Source: Pasteurella atlantica
GTDB taxonomy: Bacteria > Pseudomonadota > Gammaproteobacteria > Enterobacterales > Pasteurellaceae
Length of the DNA stretch: 64,000 bases
Assembly (NCBI RefSeq): GCF_963693435.1
Contig: NZ_OY856306.1
Location: 1,922,001-1,986,000, forward strand
Direction of reading: 5' to 3'
The notes beneath the pieces are model-generated. The model worked only from the letters and a program-made list of their open reading frames with translations, had not been told where the DNA came from and did no database searches. A program made the position numbers and the translations under genes. Below, piece by piece: positions 37,131 to 46,948 of this stretch. Position 1 is the stretch's first letter; every line of letters begins with the position of its first letter.

Positions 37131-37991
37131 TCACTCCCCCGAATTAAATCGATGACTAAATTTAAAAACTTTCTCTGCACAGACGTCAATGCAACGTCCG
37201 CAACTAATACAATCTTTTGAAAGCACAATCAGGCTTTCCTCTTTTTTACCGTGTAATGGCGAACGTAATACTTGTGGCTCAGGACAAACGTTGTAGCAAT
37301 CCATACAGTTATCACATTTTGTTCGATCAATCACTTTAATACGTAATAGACTTTTTGCACCAATCAGCCCATAAGTTGCCCCAATCGGACATAAATGCCC
37401 ACACCAGCCGTGTTCTACGATGAATAAATCAAACAGAAAAATCGCAAGAATTAACCAAATCGTCGCCCCAAAACCATAAATTAAGGCTCGTCCTAAGGCT
37501 GCAACAGGGTTGATCCATTCCCACAATAATAAGCCACTGGTGGCACTACCCACTAAGATAATCACCAATAAACCATAACGTAGGTTTCTTGATAATTTAG
37601 CACTTTGACGAATGCCTAATTTACGACGTAACCAAGCGGCACAATCGGTAACCACATTCAACGGACATACCCAACCACAAAAAACTTTACTGCCTAACAA
37701 TCCATATAGAATTACAATAATTGCAACACCTAATAATGAAGTTGCAGTTGGTAAATAACCTGTCGCTAAACTCTCCATTGTTATTAATGGATCACCCAAT
37801 GGAATAACATCAAATAATAAACTACTGGAATAATTTCCTTTTAAAATCCATACACCCAAATAAGGACCCGATAAAAACATTGCTAAAACAGATAACTGTG
37901 TGATACGTCGCCAGAACAAAAAGCGATTTGCATACCACCAGCCAAGTTTTTCCCTTGCTTCTCTGCCTGCGTATTTAGGACAATTTGCCAT
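37131..37991 (-). CDS. napH: Quinol dehydrogenase membrane component NapH
   Basis: This 286-residue polytopic protein has four or five transmembrane helices, the CGWVCPLNVVTD and CGHLCPIGATYG Cys-containing loops, and two C-terminal [4Fe-4S] motifs (CDNCMDCYNVCPEP and CISCGRCIDVCAEK). With NapG it forms an electron path to periplasmic nitrate reductase. It starts at a TAATG overlap with napG. Confidence 0.96.
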   Translation of the reverse strand: MANCPKYAGREAREKLGWWYANRFLFWRRITQLSVLAMFLSGPYLGVWILKGNYSSSLLFDVIPLGDPLITMESLATGYLPTATSLLGVAIIVILYGLLGSKVFCGWVCPLNVVTDCAAWLRRKLGIRQSAKLSRNLRYGLLVIILVGSATSGLLLWEWINPVAALGRALIYGFGATIWLILAIFLFDLFIVEHGWCGHLCPIGATYGLIGAKSLLRIKVIDRTKCDNCMDCYNVCPEPQVLRSPLHGKKEESLIVLSKDCISCGRCIDVCAEKVFKFSHRFNSGE

Positions 37992-38746
37992 TACAAACCA
38001 TCCTTAAATCCACGAATGGGAAAGCTAATAATATCTTTAGGAGCAATCGAGTGCCCTGCTTTTTCTTTCTCTTGCCACCCAAAACGATAATGTTCGCCCA
38101 GCATTCCTTTAGCGAGATCATTAGGTAGTACCTTGATCGCTGCCTCTTCCAATACACACGCCTGTTCACACTTGCCACACCCTGTACAAAAATCAGAATG
38201 TACCGTTGGAATAAACATCGCGTGCTTGTCAGAACGCGGATTTCGTTGCTCTTCTAAGGTTATCGCCTCATCAATCAGTGGACAAACTCGATAACAGACA
38301 TCACAACGTAGCCCTTGCCAATTCAAGCAAGTTTCGTGATCAAGTAACACCGCCAACCCCATTTTTGCTTTGTTGATGTCCGTTGCTTTGGCATCTAATG
38401 CACCTGTTGGGCAAGCCTTCGCACAAGGAATATCCACGCACATTTCACAAGGTTTATTACGTGCTACAAAATAAGGTGTCCCTGCTTCTTTTGATGAAAC
38501 GAGGCTTGCCAGATTTAACATATCATAAGGGCAGGCTTGCACACATTGTCCACAACGAATGCAAGCTGCTGAAAACTCTTGTTCATCAAGCAAGGCAAAA
38601 GGTGGACGTAATGCAACACCTTTTCTTGCCATCACTTGTTTTTGCTGTAAACCTAACAGCAAGCCGACACCAATCAGCCCACCCGCAGTGCGAGTGGCAT
38701 TTTTTAAGAACTTACGGCGTTCTGGTGTCACAAGATTTTTCTTCAT
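37991..38746 (-). CDS. napG: Ferredoxin-type protein NapG
   Basis: This 251-residue periplasmic Fe-S protein is partner to NapH. The N-terminus carries a twin-arginine-like signal ([15 protein letters not shown]). Four [4Fe-4S] motifs follow: [40 protein letters not shown] and [13 protein letters not shown] used the ATG at 38746; the frame opens at a TTG five codons earlier. About 75 bases separate it from napA and include a single uptake-signal repeat. Confidence 0.95.
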   Translation of the reverse strand: MKKNLVTPERRKFLKNATRTAGGLIGVGLLLGLQQKQVMARKGVALRPPFALLDEQEFSAACIRCGQCVQACPYDMLNLASLVSSKEAGTPYFVARNKPCEMCVDIPCAKACPTGALDAKATDINKAKMGLAVLLDHETCLNWQGLRCDVCYRVCPLIDEAITLEEQRNPRSDKHAMFIPTVHSDFCTGCGKCEQACVLEEAAIKVLPNDLAKGMLGEHYRFGWQEKEKAGHSIAPKDIISFPIRGFKDGL

Positions 38747-38783
38747 TTGATACAAATCCAACCTTAATCATTTTGTTGCTTAT

Positions 38784-38819
38784 AAGCGGTTATTTTTTAT
38801 GAACTTTTTGCAAAAATTT
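38784..38819 (+). repeat. Uptake-signal repeat between napA and napG
   Basis: AAGCGGTTATTTTTTATG followed by a TTTTTGCAAAAATTT half. It lies inside the nap operon, between two genes on the opposite strand. Confidence 0.6.
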
Positions 38820-38822
38820 CTA

Positions 38823-41306
38823 TTACGCTTTAACCACTTTCACGGCACATTTCTTAAAGTCGGTTTCTTTTGAAATCGGATCTGTCGCATCTAATGTTAA
38901 TTTATTAGTGAGCTGTCCTGCATCAAAGAAGGTTGTAAATACCAAACCTACTGGCACTTTATTACGTCCACGAGTATCAATATGAGAAATCATTTCCCCA
39001 CGAGGTGAAATTAATTTTACTTTATCGCCATGACGTAACCCACGTTTTTTGGCATCATCAGGATGCATCCAAACTAAGTTATTTGGGAATGAACGGTGTA
39101 ATTCAGGCACACGACGCGTCATTGTACCTGTATGCCAATGTTCAAGCACACGACCTGTTGATAACCATAAATCATATTCTTCATTTGGTTTTTCCGCTGG
39201 CTCTTCATAAGGTACGGCTAAAATCACAGCACGACCATCAGGTTTACCATAGAAATGAATGCCTTGACCTTCTTTTACATAAGGATCTGAACCTTCACGG
39301 TAACGCCATAAGGTTTCTTTGCCGTCCACCACTGGCCAACGTAAACCACGTGTTTTGTGATAATCGTCAAAGTTTGCTAAATCGTGTCCGTGTCCACGCC
39401 CAAAACGAGCATATTCTTCAAATAGCCCTTTTTGAATGTAGAAACCAAAATCATAGGCTTCATCATTTAAACGACCGTCTAATTCTTCATTTTTATACTG
39501 ATCAACATTGCCATTTTTATACAACACTTCATATAAGGTTTTGCCTTTATATTCAGGGTTTGCCGCTAAAATTTCTGCTGGCCACATTTCATCGGTGATG
39601 AAATATTTTGCAAACTCCACAATTTGCCATAAGTCAGATTTTGATTGACCAGGTCCTTTCACTTGCTGACGCCAGAATTGTGTACGACGTTCTGCGTTAC
39701 CATACGCCCCTTCTTTTTCTACCCACATTGATGTTGGTAAAATTAAGTCTGCTGCCAAAGCAGAAACTGTTGGATAAGGGTCTGAAACTACGATAAAGTT
39801 TTCAGGATCACGCCAACCTGGATAACGCTCTTGGCTGATATTTGGACCTGCTTGCATATTGTTGTTACACATTACCCAAAGCACATTCATTTTTTTATCT
39901 TTTAATGCACGATCCTGAGCAACTGCGTGATAACCTTTCACTGGCGAAACCACTCCCGCTGGTACTTTCCAAATTTTCTCTGCAATTTCACGATGTTTAG
40001 GGTTCATTACCACCATATCTGCGGGTAAACGGTGTGCAAAAGTACCTACTTCACGTGCTGTTCCACAGGCTGACGGTTGCCCTGTTAATGAGAAAGGTCC
40101 ACAACCTGGTTGTGAAATTTTTCCTGTTAATAAATGCACGTTGTACATTAAATGGTTTACCCAAACGCCACGTGTATGTTGGTTAAAGCCCATTGTCCAG
40201 AAAGAAACAATTTTCTTGTTTGGGTCAGCATAAAGTTTCGCTAATTTTTCTAATTGATCTTTTGGCACACCTGAAATTTCATGGGCTTTTTCAAGGGTAT
40301 AAGGTGCAACAGATTTTTTATATTCTTCAAAATCACTGTCAAACATTTTGCCCGCAGTTTTATTATTTGCTGCTTTTTGCTCTAAGGCGTGATCAGGGCG
40401 TAAACCATAGCCAATGTCTGTTTGTCCACGTTTAAAATTCGTGTGTTTTTCAATAAAATCGTGGTTGATTGCATCGTTTTCAATTAAGTAATTCGCAATA
40501 TAGTTTAAGATTGCTAAATCACTTTGTGGGTGCATTAAAATACCTAAATCCGCTAATTCAAATGAACGGTGTTCAAAGGTTGAAAGCACATTTACGGTTA
40601 CCGTTTCAGGATTTGCTAAACGGCGATCTGAAATACGAGACCATAAAATTGGGTGCATTTCTGCCATATTTGAACCCCAAAGCACGAATGCGTCAGCGTG
40701 TTCAATATCATCATAACAGCCCATTGGCTCATCAATTCCAAAGGTACGCATAAAAGCAACCGCTGCTGATGCCATACAGTGACGTGCATTTGGATCGATA
40801 TTATTTGATCTAAAACCCGCTTTAAATAATTTATTTTTTGCGTAGCCTTCAAAAATGGTTGATTGCCCAGAGGTAAACATACCTACCGCATTTTTACCAT
40901 TTTTTTTCATTGCAGATTTAAATTTTTCTGCCATTGTTTTGAAAGCAAAATCCCAAGTTACAGGGGCAAAATCACCGTTTTTGTCGTACTTACCATTGCT
41001 CATACGTAACATTGGCTCAGTTAAACGGTCTTTTCCGTACATAATTTTTGGTAAGAAATAGCCTTTGATACAGTTCAAACCACGGTTTACTTCTGCATCA
41101 GGATCGCCTTGTGACGCAACCACCCGACCATTTTTTGTTCCCACTAAAACGGCACAACCTGTACCACAAAAACGGCATACTGCTTTATCCCATTTAATAG
41201 TAGTATCTGAAGCCTCAACATTTGTCACAGGAATGGTTAATCCTGCGGCAGTTGCTGCGGCTAATGCAGCATTACTTTTCATAAAATCTCTACGACTTAA
41301 ATTCAT
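38823..41306 (-). CDS. napA: Periplasmic nitrate reductase catalytic subunit NapA
   Basis: This 827-residue Mo-bis-MGD enzyme reduces nitrate to nitrite in the periplasm. The N-terminus is a Tat signal ([17 protein letters not shown]). The [4Fe-4S] motif is [13 protein letters not shown] with a later NCIKGY. The Mo-ligand Cys is in [13 protein letters not shown] near residue 175. The C-terminal domain has the [13 protein letters not shown] block. The ATG at 41306 gives the H. influenzae length; the frame opens at a GTG five codons earlier. Confidence 0.98.
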   Translation of the reverse strand: MNLSRRDFMKSNAALAAATAAGLTIPVTNVEASDTTIKWDKAVCRFCGTGCAVLVGTKNGRVVASQGDPDAEVNRGLNCIKGYFLPKIMYGKDRLTEPMLRMSNGKYDKNGDFAPVTWDFAFKTMAEKFKSAMKKNGKNAVGMFTSGQSTIFEGYAKNKLFKAGFRSNNIDPNARHCMASAAVAFMRTFGIDEPMGCYDDIEHADAFVLWGSNMAEMHPILWSRISDRRLANPETVTVNVLSTFEHRSFELADLGILMHPQSDLAILNYIANYLIENDAINHDFIEKHTNFKRGQTDIGYGLRPDHALEQKAANNKTAGKMFDSDFEEYKKSVAPYTLEKAHEISGVPKDQLEKLAKLYADPNKKIVSFWTMGFNQHTRGVWVNHLMYNVHLLTGKISQPGCGPFSLTGQPSACGTAREVGTFAHRLPADMVVMNPKHREIAEKIWKVPAGVVSPVKGYHAVAQDRALKDKKMNVLWVMCNNNMQAGPNISQERYPGWRDPENFIVVSDPYPTVSALAADLILPTSMWVEKEGAYGNAERRTQFWRQQVKGPGQSKSDLWQIVEFAKYFITDEMWPAEILAANPEYKGKTLYEVLYKNGNVDQYKNEELDGRLNDEAYDFGFYIQKGLFEEYARFGRGHGHDLANFDDYHKTRGLRWPVVDGKETLWRYREGSDPYVKEGQGIHFYGKPDGRAVILAVPYEEPAEKPNEEYDLWLSTGRVLEHWHTGTMTRRVPELHRSFPNNLVWMHPDDAKKRGLRHGDKVKLISPRGEMISHIDTRGRNKVPVGLVFTTFFDAGQLTNKLTLDATDPISKETDFKKCAVKVVKA

Positions 41307-41341
41307 AGCGTCCCCACTCACTTTATTTATTTTTTAAAATA

Positions 41342-41599
41342 TTACAGATCATCATCTTGCTGATGATAAACCAAAGATACGGCTATCACTCCCTCGATAT
41401 TACGCGCATTTTCCATATTTTCGAGTAATTCTCGTTGATCCTGTGATTGCATTACAACCACAATCTTTCCTTTTTCTTTATCAACAGCTGGTATTTCAGT
41501 ATTGGCAACGTTCAAAAGTATTTCCTTAACTGTTGCTACATTTTCAGGTCTAGTTTGTACTACCAAACCACAAACGTGCCATTCTTGAGAGTTTTTCAT
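41342..41599 (-). CDS. napD: NapA maturation chaperone NapD
   Basis: This 85-residue cytoplasmic ferredoxin-like protein binds the Tat signal of NapA and delays export until the cofactor is inserted. It starts WHVCGLVVQTRPENV and ends in an acidic tail. It is the first gene of the operon here; in many relatives napF precedes it, but no napF is seen in the 360 bases upstream. Confidence 0.93.
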   Translation of the reverse strand: MKNSQEWHVCGLVVQTRPENVATVKEILLNVANTEIPAVDKEKGKIVVVMQSQDQRELLENMENARNIEGVIAVSLVYHQQDDDL

Positions 41600-41704
41600 T
41601 AAAGGTTACCTATTCATTCATCATTTTAATAATCTGAATTTGTATATCAAAAAAACAACACTGATATATTTAATATACTAATAACTTAGATACTACCTTG
41701 TTTC

Positions 41705-41750
41705 ATTATATAAAAAATGAATTTCATCATTATTCTTTGTTCTAAATCAA
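41705..41750 (-). promoter_or_regulatory. Candidate nap promoter with FNR box
   Basis: On the minus strand TTGAT-N4-AACAA (41737-41750) matches nine of ten FNR positions. A TATAAT -10 (41705-41710) would place the box about 42-46 bases upstream of the start, the usual activating position. The napD start is at 41599. FNR control of nap is established in relatives. Confidence 0.65.
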
Positions 41751-41787
41751 TTTTATATAAATTAAAAAGCTAACTCGTTGTTTTTGA

Positions 41788-41814
41788 AACAAATGCAAAC
41801 AATTCTCATTTGTT
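41788..41814. promoter_or_regulatory. Inverted repeat upstream of the nap promoter
   Basis: AACAAATG (41788-41795) and CATTTGTT (41807-41814) are perfect arms around 11 bases containing AATTCT. Part of it resembles a Fur box (10 of 14 positions). It lies between the fdhD terminator and the nap FNR box. The rest of the 41600-41962 gap is AT-rich leader, with nothing else recognisable besides a terminator and a degenerate uptake repeat. Confidence 0.35.
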
Positions 41815-41824
41815 ATGATCGATA

Positions 41825-41864
41825 AAAAAACCTTGAAAATATAAATATACTTTCAAGGTTTTTT
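41825..41864 (-). terminator. Terminator of fdhD
   Basis: AAAAAACCTTGAAA (41825-41838) and TTTCAAGGTTTTTT (41851-41864) pair perfectly and are flanked by A- and T-runs on both strands. It lies about 100 bases beyond the fdhD stop and blocks read-through into nap. Confidence 0.85.
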
Positions 41865-41898
41865 ATAAAACAAAAATAACAAATTCCACTTAGTAAGT

Positions 41899-41934
41899 AG
41901 GCGGTTATTTATTTATAAAAATTTGCAAATTTTA
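41899..41934 (+). repeat. Degenerate uptake-signal repeat downstream of fdhD
   Basis: AGGCGGTTATTTATTT followed by AAAATTTGCAAATTTT. The core has one change (AGGCGGT), but the AAATTTGCAAATTT half is intact. Confidence 0.5.
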
Positions 41935-41962
41935 TAAAAACCATTCTTTTATCCTTTACGCC

Positions 41963-42793
41963 TTATTTTAATAATTGACCATTCACGTTAAAACGTTGTT
42001 TCCCTGAATAAATGGTGGCTCGTTGTGGGCGAGCAAAGCCAATTAGGGATAAATTGGATTGCAGTGCCATATTCACGGCTAAATCCGTTGCGGCGGAGAT
42101 TGCGATCAGCATTTCAATACCACAGGTTACGGCTTTTTGAACCATTTCATAACTGGCTCGGCTGGTGACAATAATAAAGCCCTGTGGTTTGTCGTTGAGT
42201 GCGTACCAACCAAGCAATTTATCAAGGGCGATATGGCGACCGATATCTTCTCGAATGGCAAGTAAATTGTAATTTAAGTCAAAGAAAGCAGCGGCGTGGG
42301 TTGCCCCTGTCTGTTGGTTTAACGTTTGTTGTTGGGCTAAAATTCCTAAGCAAGGATCAAGTTGTTGAAGATCAATCTGGAAGGTCGTTTTAAGAGGTGG
42401 AAGAGGTTTGATCACTTGGTTCAGTTGCTCTGTGCCACAAATACCACACCCCGTTCTGCCCACGAGGGTACGGCGATGATCTTTAAAAGCAGTGAAACGG
42501 CGTGTTGATAATTCAATGTTGATTTCGATACCGTTGCAAACAGGGTTAATTTCAATGCCGTAAATTTCTTTTTTATCTTGAATTATCCCTTCCGCCAAAG
42601 AAAAACCGACCGCAAAATCTTCTAAATTTTGAGGACTACACATCATTACAGTGTGTGAAATATCGTTGTAAACCAATGCAACTGGAATTTCAACTGCCAA
42701 ATATTCGTCTTTGATTCTAAAAGAAGACGATATGCTATTGTTATTTTTTTGTAACAAAATAACTTCTTTTCTAGCAATGCAAATCAATATCAT
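41963..42793 (-). CDS. fdhD: Formate dehydrogenase accessory sulfurtransferase FdhD
   Basis: This 276-residue cytoplasmic protein moves sulfur from IscS to the bis-MGD cofactor before its insertion into formate dehydrogenase. The paired catalytic cysteines are in [12 protein letters not shown] near residue 114. [15 protein letters not shown] near 190 and [12 protein letters not shown] near 216 are family blocks. The first 15 residues are poorly conserved, so the start could be slightly downstream. It diverges from fdnG, as in H. influenzae. Confidence 0.95.
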   Translation of the reverse strand: MILICIARKEVILLQKNNNSISSSFRIKDEYLAVEIPVALVYNDISHTVMMCSPQNLEDFAVGFSLAEGIIQDKKEIYGIEINPVCNGIEINIELSTRRFTAFKDHRRTLVGRTGCGICGTEQLNQVIKPLPPLKTTFQIDLQQLDPCLGILAQQQTLNQQTGATHAAAFFDLNYNLLAIREDIGRHIALDKLLGWYALNDKPQGFIIVTSRASYEMVQKAVTCGIEMLIAISAATDLAVNMALQSNLSLIGFARPQRATIYSGKQRFNVNGQLLK

Positions 42794-42843
42794 TTTCCTT
42801 AAATATATTTGTAACTGATTATAGTATAAAGGATTTTAATTTT

Positions 42844-42857
42844 TTGATATAGATCTC
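42844..42857 (+). promoter_or_regulatory. Candidate FNR box upstream of the formate dehydrogenase operon
   Basis: TTGAT-N4-ATCTC matches eight of ten FNR positions. A TATAAT lies at 42868-42873. It sits between divergent fdhD (start 42793) and fdnG (start 42977), and could serve either. Confidence 0.45.
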
Positions 42858-42934
42858 ATTTATTAAATATAATACTAGACTTTTTTTTACAGAAATATAA
42901 CATTAGTTCAAATATCGTATGTTTTATACACGAT

Positions 42935-42964
42935 TTATTCTTATTTTTATTCTTGTTTTTATTT
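42935..42964 (+). repeat. Imperfect 6-bp repeats before the fdnG ribosome binding site
   Basis: Five units of the form TTATTY (TTATTC, TTATTT, TTATTC, TTGTTT, TTATTT) run directly into the GGAG ribosome binding site at 42967. The tract is pyrimidine-rich and lies in the 5' leader. Confidence 0.6.
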
Positions 42965-42976
42965 TTGGAGTGACTT

Positions 42977-45900
42977 ATGCAGGTAACAAGAAGAAAGTTC
43001 TTTAAAGTCTGTACAGGTGTGATGGCGGGGACATCTGCAACGATGTTGGGTTTTGCTCCCACAAAAGCGTTTGCAGCTCCTCGTGAATATAAATTGTTAC
43101 GTGCTAAGGAAACACGTCAAACCTGTACTTATTGTGCTGTTGGTTGTGGAATGTTGATGTATAGTTTGGGAGATGGAGCAAAAAACGTACGTTCTAAGCT
43201 AATCCACGTAGAAGGCGATCCAGACCACCCAGTAAGCCGTGGTTCACTCTGTCCAAAAGGGGCGGGAGTAATGGATTTTGTGAATAGTCCTAACCGTGTG
43301 CTGTATCCTGAATATCGTGCGGCAGGCTCGGATAAATGGGAGCGAATCTCTTGGCACGATGCTCTAACTCGTATTGCACGTTTATTAAAAGATGATCGTG
43401 ATGCGAATTTCCAACAAACGAATGCAGAAGGTACAACCGTTAATCGCTGGACAACAACAGGAATGTTATGTGCATCGGCAGCGAGTAATGAAACCTGTTG
43501 GTTGACTCATAAATGGGGACGTGCTTTAGGTATGGTGGTGCTTGATAATCAAGGCAGTACCTGTCACGGTCCGACGGTAGCAAGTCTTGCACCGTCATTC
43601 GGACGTGGTGCGATGACAAACCATTGGGTCGATATTAAAAATGCGGATGTGGTCATTGCAATGGGGGCAAACCCAGCAGAAGCCCACCCTGTTGGTTTTA
43701 AATGGGTGATTGAAGCGAAGAAACAAAATAATGCCACCTTTATGGTGATTGACCCTCGTTTTAACCGTAGTGCAGCGGTGGCGGATCACTATATTACCAT
43801 TCGTAGCGGATCTGATATTGCGTTCTTGCTAGGAGCGATTCGCTGGTTGCTTGAAAATGATAAAATTCAGCACGAATATGTGCGTCATTATACGAATGCG
43901 ACTTTTTTAGTCAGTAATGAATTTGATTTTGAGGACGGACTATTCAGCGGTTACGATCCTGAAACGAGAACCTATGACAAATCAAAATGGGTTTATCAAT
44001 TAGACGAAAATGGCAATCCGATCCGTGATATGTCGATGCAAGATCCACGTTGTGTGATCAACTTATTACGTAAACACGTTGAGCGTTATACTCCTAAAAT
44101 GGTAGAACGCATCACAGGAATTTCTCCTAAAAATCAACTACTCTTCTGTGAAACCATTGGGGCGACTGCCGTTCCTGATAAAACAACCTCTTTCCTTTAC
44201 GCCTTAGGTTGGACGCAACATACCGTTGGTACGCAAAATATTCGTTCAATGGCGATGATTCAGTTATTGCTGGGTAATATCGGTATGGCGGGGGGCGGTG
44301 TAAATGCATTGCGTGGACACTCAAATGTACAAGGGGCAACGGATTTAGGCTTATATCCACACACCTTACCGTCTTATTTGAAATTGCCACAGGATAAAGA
44401 TCGCACTTTGGCAGATTTCTTGGCTCGCACCACACCAAAAACGTTGGGCGAAGATCAGGTTAACTATTGGAAAAACACCCCTAAATTTATGGTAAGTTTG
44501 CTCAAAGCTTTTTATGGCGATAATGCAACAGCTGACAATGAATTTGGGTATCAATTCTTACCAAAATACGATCAGCGTTATGATCCAGATAAATATATTG
44601 ATTTAATGTCACAAGGCAAAGTCACAGGTTATATGTGTCAAGGTTTCAACCCTGTTGGCTCATTCCCAAATAAAAATAAAGTGATTGCTGCGTTAAGCAA
44701 ATTAAAATTTTTGGTCATTTTTGATCCAATTAAGACCGCTACCTCAGACTTCTGGCAAAATCACGGTGAGATGAATGATGTTAATCCTGCTGATATTCAA
44801 ACAGAAGTATTCCGCTTACCAACTACTTGTTTCGCGGAAGAAGACGGCTCAATTGCTAACTCAGGACGTTGGTTACAATGGCACTGGAAAGCCGTTGAAC
44901 AGCCTTATGAAGCAAAACCTGATGTTGAAATTTTATCTGAATTACGAGCCATTTTATTAGAGATGTATCGTAAAGAAGGGGGGGCAAATTTTGACGCCTT
45001 AGAAGCAATGCAGTGGAACTATATGAATCCACTCGAACCAACAGCGGAAGAATTAGCAAAAGAAAATAACGGTTACGCCTTAAAAGATTTATATGATAAA
45101 GACGGTAAATTGATTGCGAAAAAAGGGCAATTATTATCAAGCTTTGGGCATTTACGTGATGACGGCTCAACAATGGCGGGCTGTTGGATTTATACGGGGC
45201 AATGGACAGAGCAAGGTAACCAAATGGCAAATCGAGATAATGCCGATCCGTCAGGTTTAGGAAATACGCTCGGCTGGTCTTTTGCGTGGCCAGCAAACCG
45301 CCGTATTTTGTATAACCGAGCCAGTGCCGACTTGGCGGGTAATCCTTGGAATAAAGATCGTCAATTAGTGAAATGGAATGGTAAAAACTGGAACTATATT
45401 GATATTGCGGATTTTGGTACAGCACCACCAAATGCAAAAACAATGCCATTTATTATGCAACCTGACGGAAGCGGTGGTATTTTTGGTTCAAATCGCATTG
45501 GCGATGGCCCGTTCCCAGAACATTACGAGCCTTGGGAAACCCCGATTGGCACAAATCCACTGCACCCAAATGTGGTACAAAACCCCGTAGCTCGTGTGTT
45601 ACCTGATGATAGAAATTCATTTGGAACAGCAAAAGAATTCCCTTATGTAGGAACGACTTACAGCTTAACAGAACTTTTCCACTGCTGGACAGGACAAGCA
45701 ATGCTTAATGTGATTGCTCAGCCACAACAATTTGCAGAAATTGGTGAAGCATTAGCAAAAGAGAAAGGTATTAAAGCAGGGGATTGGGTAAAAGTAACCT
45801 CAAAACGTGGCTTTATTAAAGCGAAAGCAGTGGTTACTAAGCGTTTGAAAGATTTACAAGTGAATGGTCAAACTGTTCATCAAATTGGGTTACCAACACA

Positions 45901-46030
45901 TTGGAGTTTCAGTACTGTGGGACAAAAAGGGTTCTTAACCAATACCCTCACACCACCAGTGGGCGATGCGAATACGCAGACTCCTGAGTATAAAGCATTC
46001 CTTGTGAATATTGAGAAAGTGGAGGGCTAA
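42977..46030 (+). CDS. fdnG: Formate dehydrogenase-N type major subunit, with Cys in place of selenocysteine
   Basis: This 1017-residue Mo/W-bis-MGD catalytic subunit oxidises formate in the periplasm. The Tat signal is VTRRKFFKVCTG. The [4Fe-4S] cysteines are in CTYCAVGCGM with a later SLCPKGA. The catalytic block reads DNQGSTCHGPTVASLAP: residue 196 is Cys, encoded by TGT at 43562-43564, where E. coli FdnG has selenocysteine at the same number. The frame runs without any in-frame TGA. The length matches FdnG (1015). It heads fdnGHI-fdhE; in Haemophilus the genes are called fdxGHI. Confidence 0.96.
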   Translation: MQVTRRKFFKVCTGVMAGTSATMLGFAPTKAFAAPREYKLLRAKETRQTCTYCAVGCGMLMYSLGDGAKNVRSKLIHVEGDPDHPVSRGSLCPKGAGVMDFVNSPNRVLYPEYRAAGSDKWERISWHDALTRIARLLKDDRDANFQQTNAEGTTVNRWTTTGMLCASAASNETCWLTHKWGRALGMVVLDNQGSTCHGPTVASLAPSFGRGAMTNHWVDIKNADVVIAMGANPAEAHPVGFKWVIEAKKQNNATFMVIDPRFNRSAAVADHYITIRSGSDIAFLLGAIRWLLENDKIQHEYVRHYTNATFLVSNEFDFEDGLFSGYDPETRTYDKSKWVYQLDENGNPIRDMSMQDPRCVINLLRKHVERYTPKMVERITGISPKNQLLFCETIGATAVPDKTTSFLYALGWTQHTVGTQNIRSMAMIQLLLGNIGMAGGGVNALRGHSNVQGATDLGLYPHTLPSYLKLPQDKDRTLADFLARTTPKTLGEDQVNYWKNTPKFMVSLLKAFYGDNATADNEFGYQFLPKYDQRYDPDKYIDLMSQGKVTGYMCQGFNPVGSFPNKNKVIAALSKLKFLVIFDPIKTATSDFWQNHGEMNDVNPADIQTEVFRLPTTCFAEEDGSIANSGRWLQWHWKAVEQPYEAKPDVEILSELRAILLEMYRKEGGANFDALEAMQWNYMNPLEPTAEELAKENNGYALKDLYDKDGKLIAKKGQLLSSFGHLRDDGSTMAGCWIYTGQWTEQGNQMANRDNADPSGLGNTLGWSFAWPANRRILYNRASADLAGNPWNKDRQLVKWNGKNWNYIDIADFGTAPPNAKTMPFIMQPDGSGGIFGSNRIGDGPFPEHYEPWETPIGTNPLHPNVVQNPVARVLPDDRNSFGTAKEFPYVGTTYSLTELFHCWTGQAMLNVIAQPQQFAEIGEALAKEKGIKAGDWVKVTSKRGFIKAKAVVTKRLKDLQVNGQTVHQIGLPTHWSFSTVGQKGFLTNTLTPPVGDANTQTPEYKAFLVNIEKVEG

Positions 46031-46033
46031 CAG

Positions 46034-46948
46034 ATGAGTACAGTTCAATCTCAAGATATTATTCGTGTTTCAGCCAATTCAGTGCTAACCCCTTCACCAC
46101 AAGCAAGAAATCATCAGCTTGAAGTGGCGAAATTGATAGATGTAAGTGTTTGCACCGGCTGTAAAGCTTGCCAAGTGGCGTGTTCAGAATGGAATAACTT
46201 ACGCACCCCACCGCAAGAGTGTGTGGGAACCTATGATAACCCACGTGATATGAATGCACAGCAATGGACGGTAATGAAATTCAGTGAAGTGGAACAAAAT
46301 GACCGTTTGGAATGGTTAATTCGTAAAGACGGTTGTATGCACTGTTCAGAACCGGGTTGTTTAAAAGCGTGTCCATCACCTGGAGCAATCGTGCAATATG
46401 CCAATGGTATTGTGGATTTTCAATCGGATAAATGTATCGGCTGTGGTTATTGTATGGCGGGCTGTCCTTTTGGCGTGCCGAAAATGAATGACAAAGACAA
46501 TCGCGTGTATAAATGTACCCTTTGTATTGATCGTGTCACCGTCGGACAAGAGCCAGCGTGCGTGAAAACCTGTCCAACGGGTGCTATTCATTTTGGTACG
46601 AAAAAAGATATGATCGAATATGCTCAAACTCGCATTGCCGATCTAAAATCTCGTGGCTACAAGAATGCAGGATTATATAATCCAAAAGGGGTGGGCGGAA
46701 CGCACGTGATGTATATTTTACACCACGCAGACCAACCAGAACTTTATGCAAGCTTACCAAAAAATCCGCATATCGATCCAACGGTTAAAATCTGGAAAGA
46801 TTTCTTAAAACCTGTTGCAGCGGTAGCATTAGGGGGAATCGCACTGGCAGAAATTGCCCACTATATTGCCGTTGGTCCAAATACCGAAGAATTTGAGGAA
46901 CACGATGAAACACACAGTGAAGAAAACAAAGGAGGCAAAGATGAATAA
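46034..46948 (+). CDS. fdnH: Formate dehydrogenase iron-sulfur (beta) subunit
   Basis: This 304-residue electron-transfer subunit has four [4Fe-4S] motifs: [45 protein letters not shown] and [24 protein letters not shown] single C-terminal transmembrane helix (about residues 255-275) anchors it facing the periplasm. It carries electrons from FdnG to the cytochrome subunit. It begins three bases after fdnG and overlaps fdnI by eight bases. Confidence 0.97.
   Translation: MSTVQSQDIIRVSANSVLTPSPQARNHQLEVAKLIDVSVCTGCKACQVACSEWNNLRTPPQECVGTYDNPRDMNAQQWTVMKFSEVEQNDRLEWLIRKDGCMHCSEPGCLKACPSPGAIVQYANGIVDFQSDKCIGCGYCMAGCPFGVPKMNDKDNRVYKCTLCIDRVTVGQEPACVKTCPTGAIHFGTKKDMIEYAQTRIADLKSRGYKNAGLYNPKGVGGTHVMYILHHADQPELYASLPKNPHIDPTVKIWKDFLKPVAAVALGGIALAEIAHYIAVGPNTEEFEEHDETHSEENKGGKDE

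Noticed and set aside
42856-43062. 68-codon minus-strand ORF with KNKNKN near fdnG
   Set aside because: It is the antisense of the TTATTY leader repeats and the fdnG start, and has no independent support.
46854-46940. Longer FdnI reading frame starting inside fdnH
   Set aside because: The ATG at 46941 has a GGAGG in the right place and gives the family N-terminus. The extension is the shadow of fdnH in another frame.
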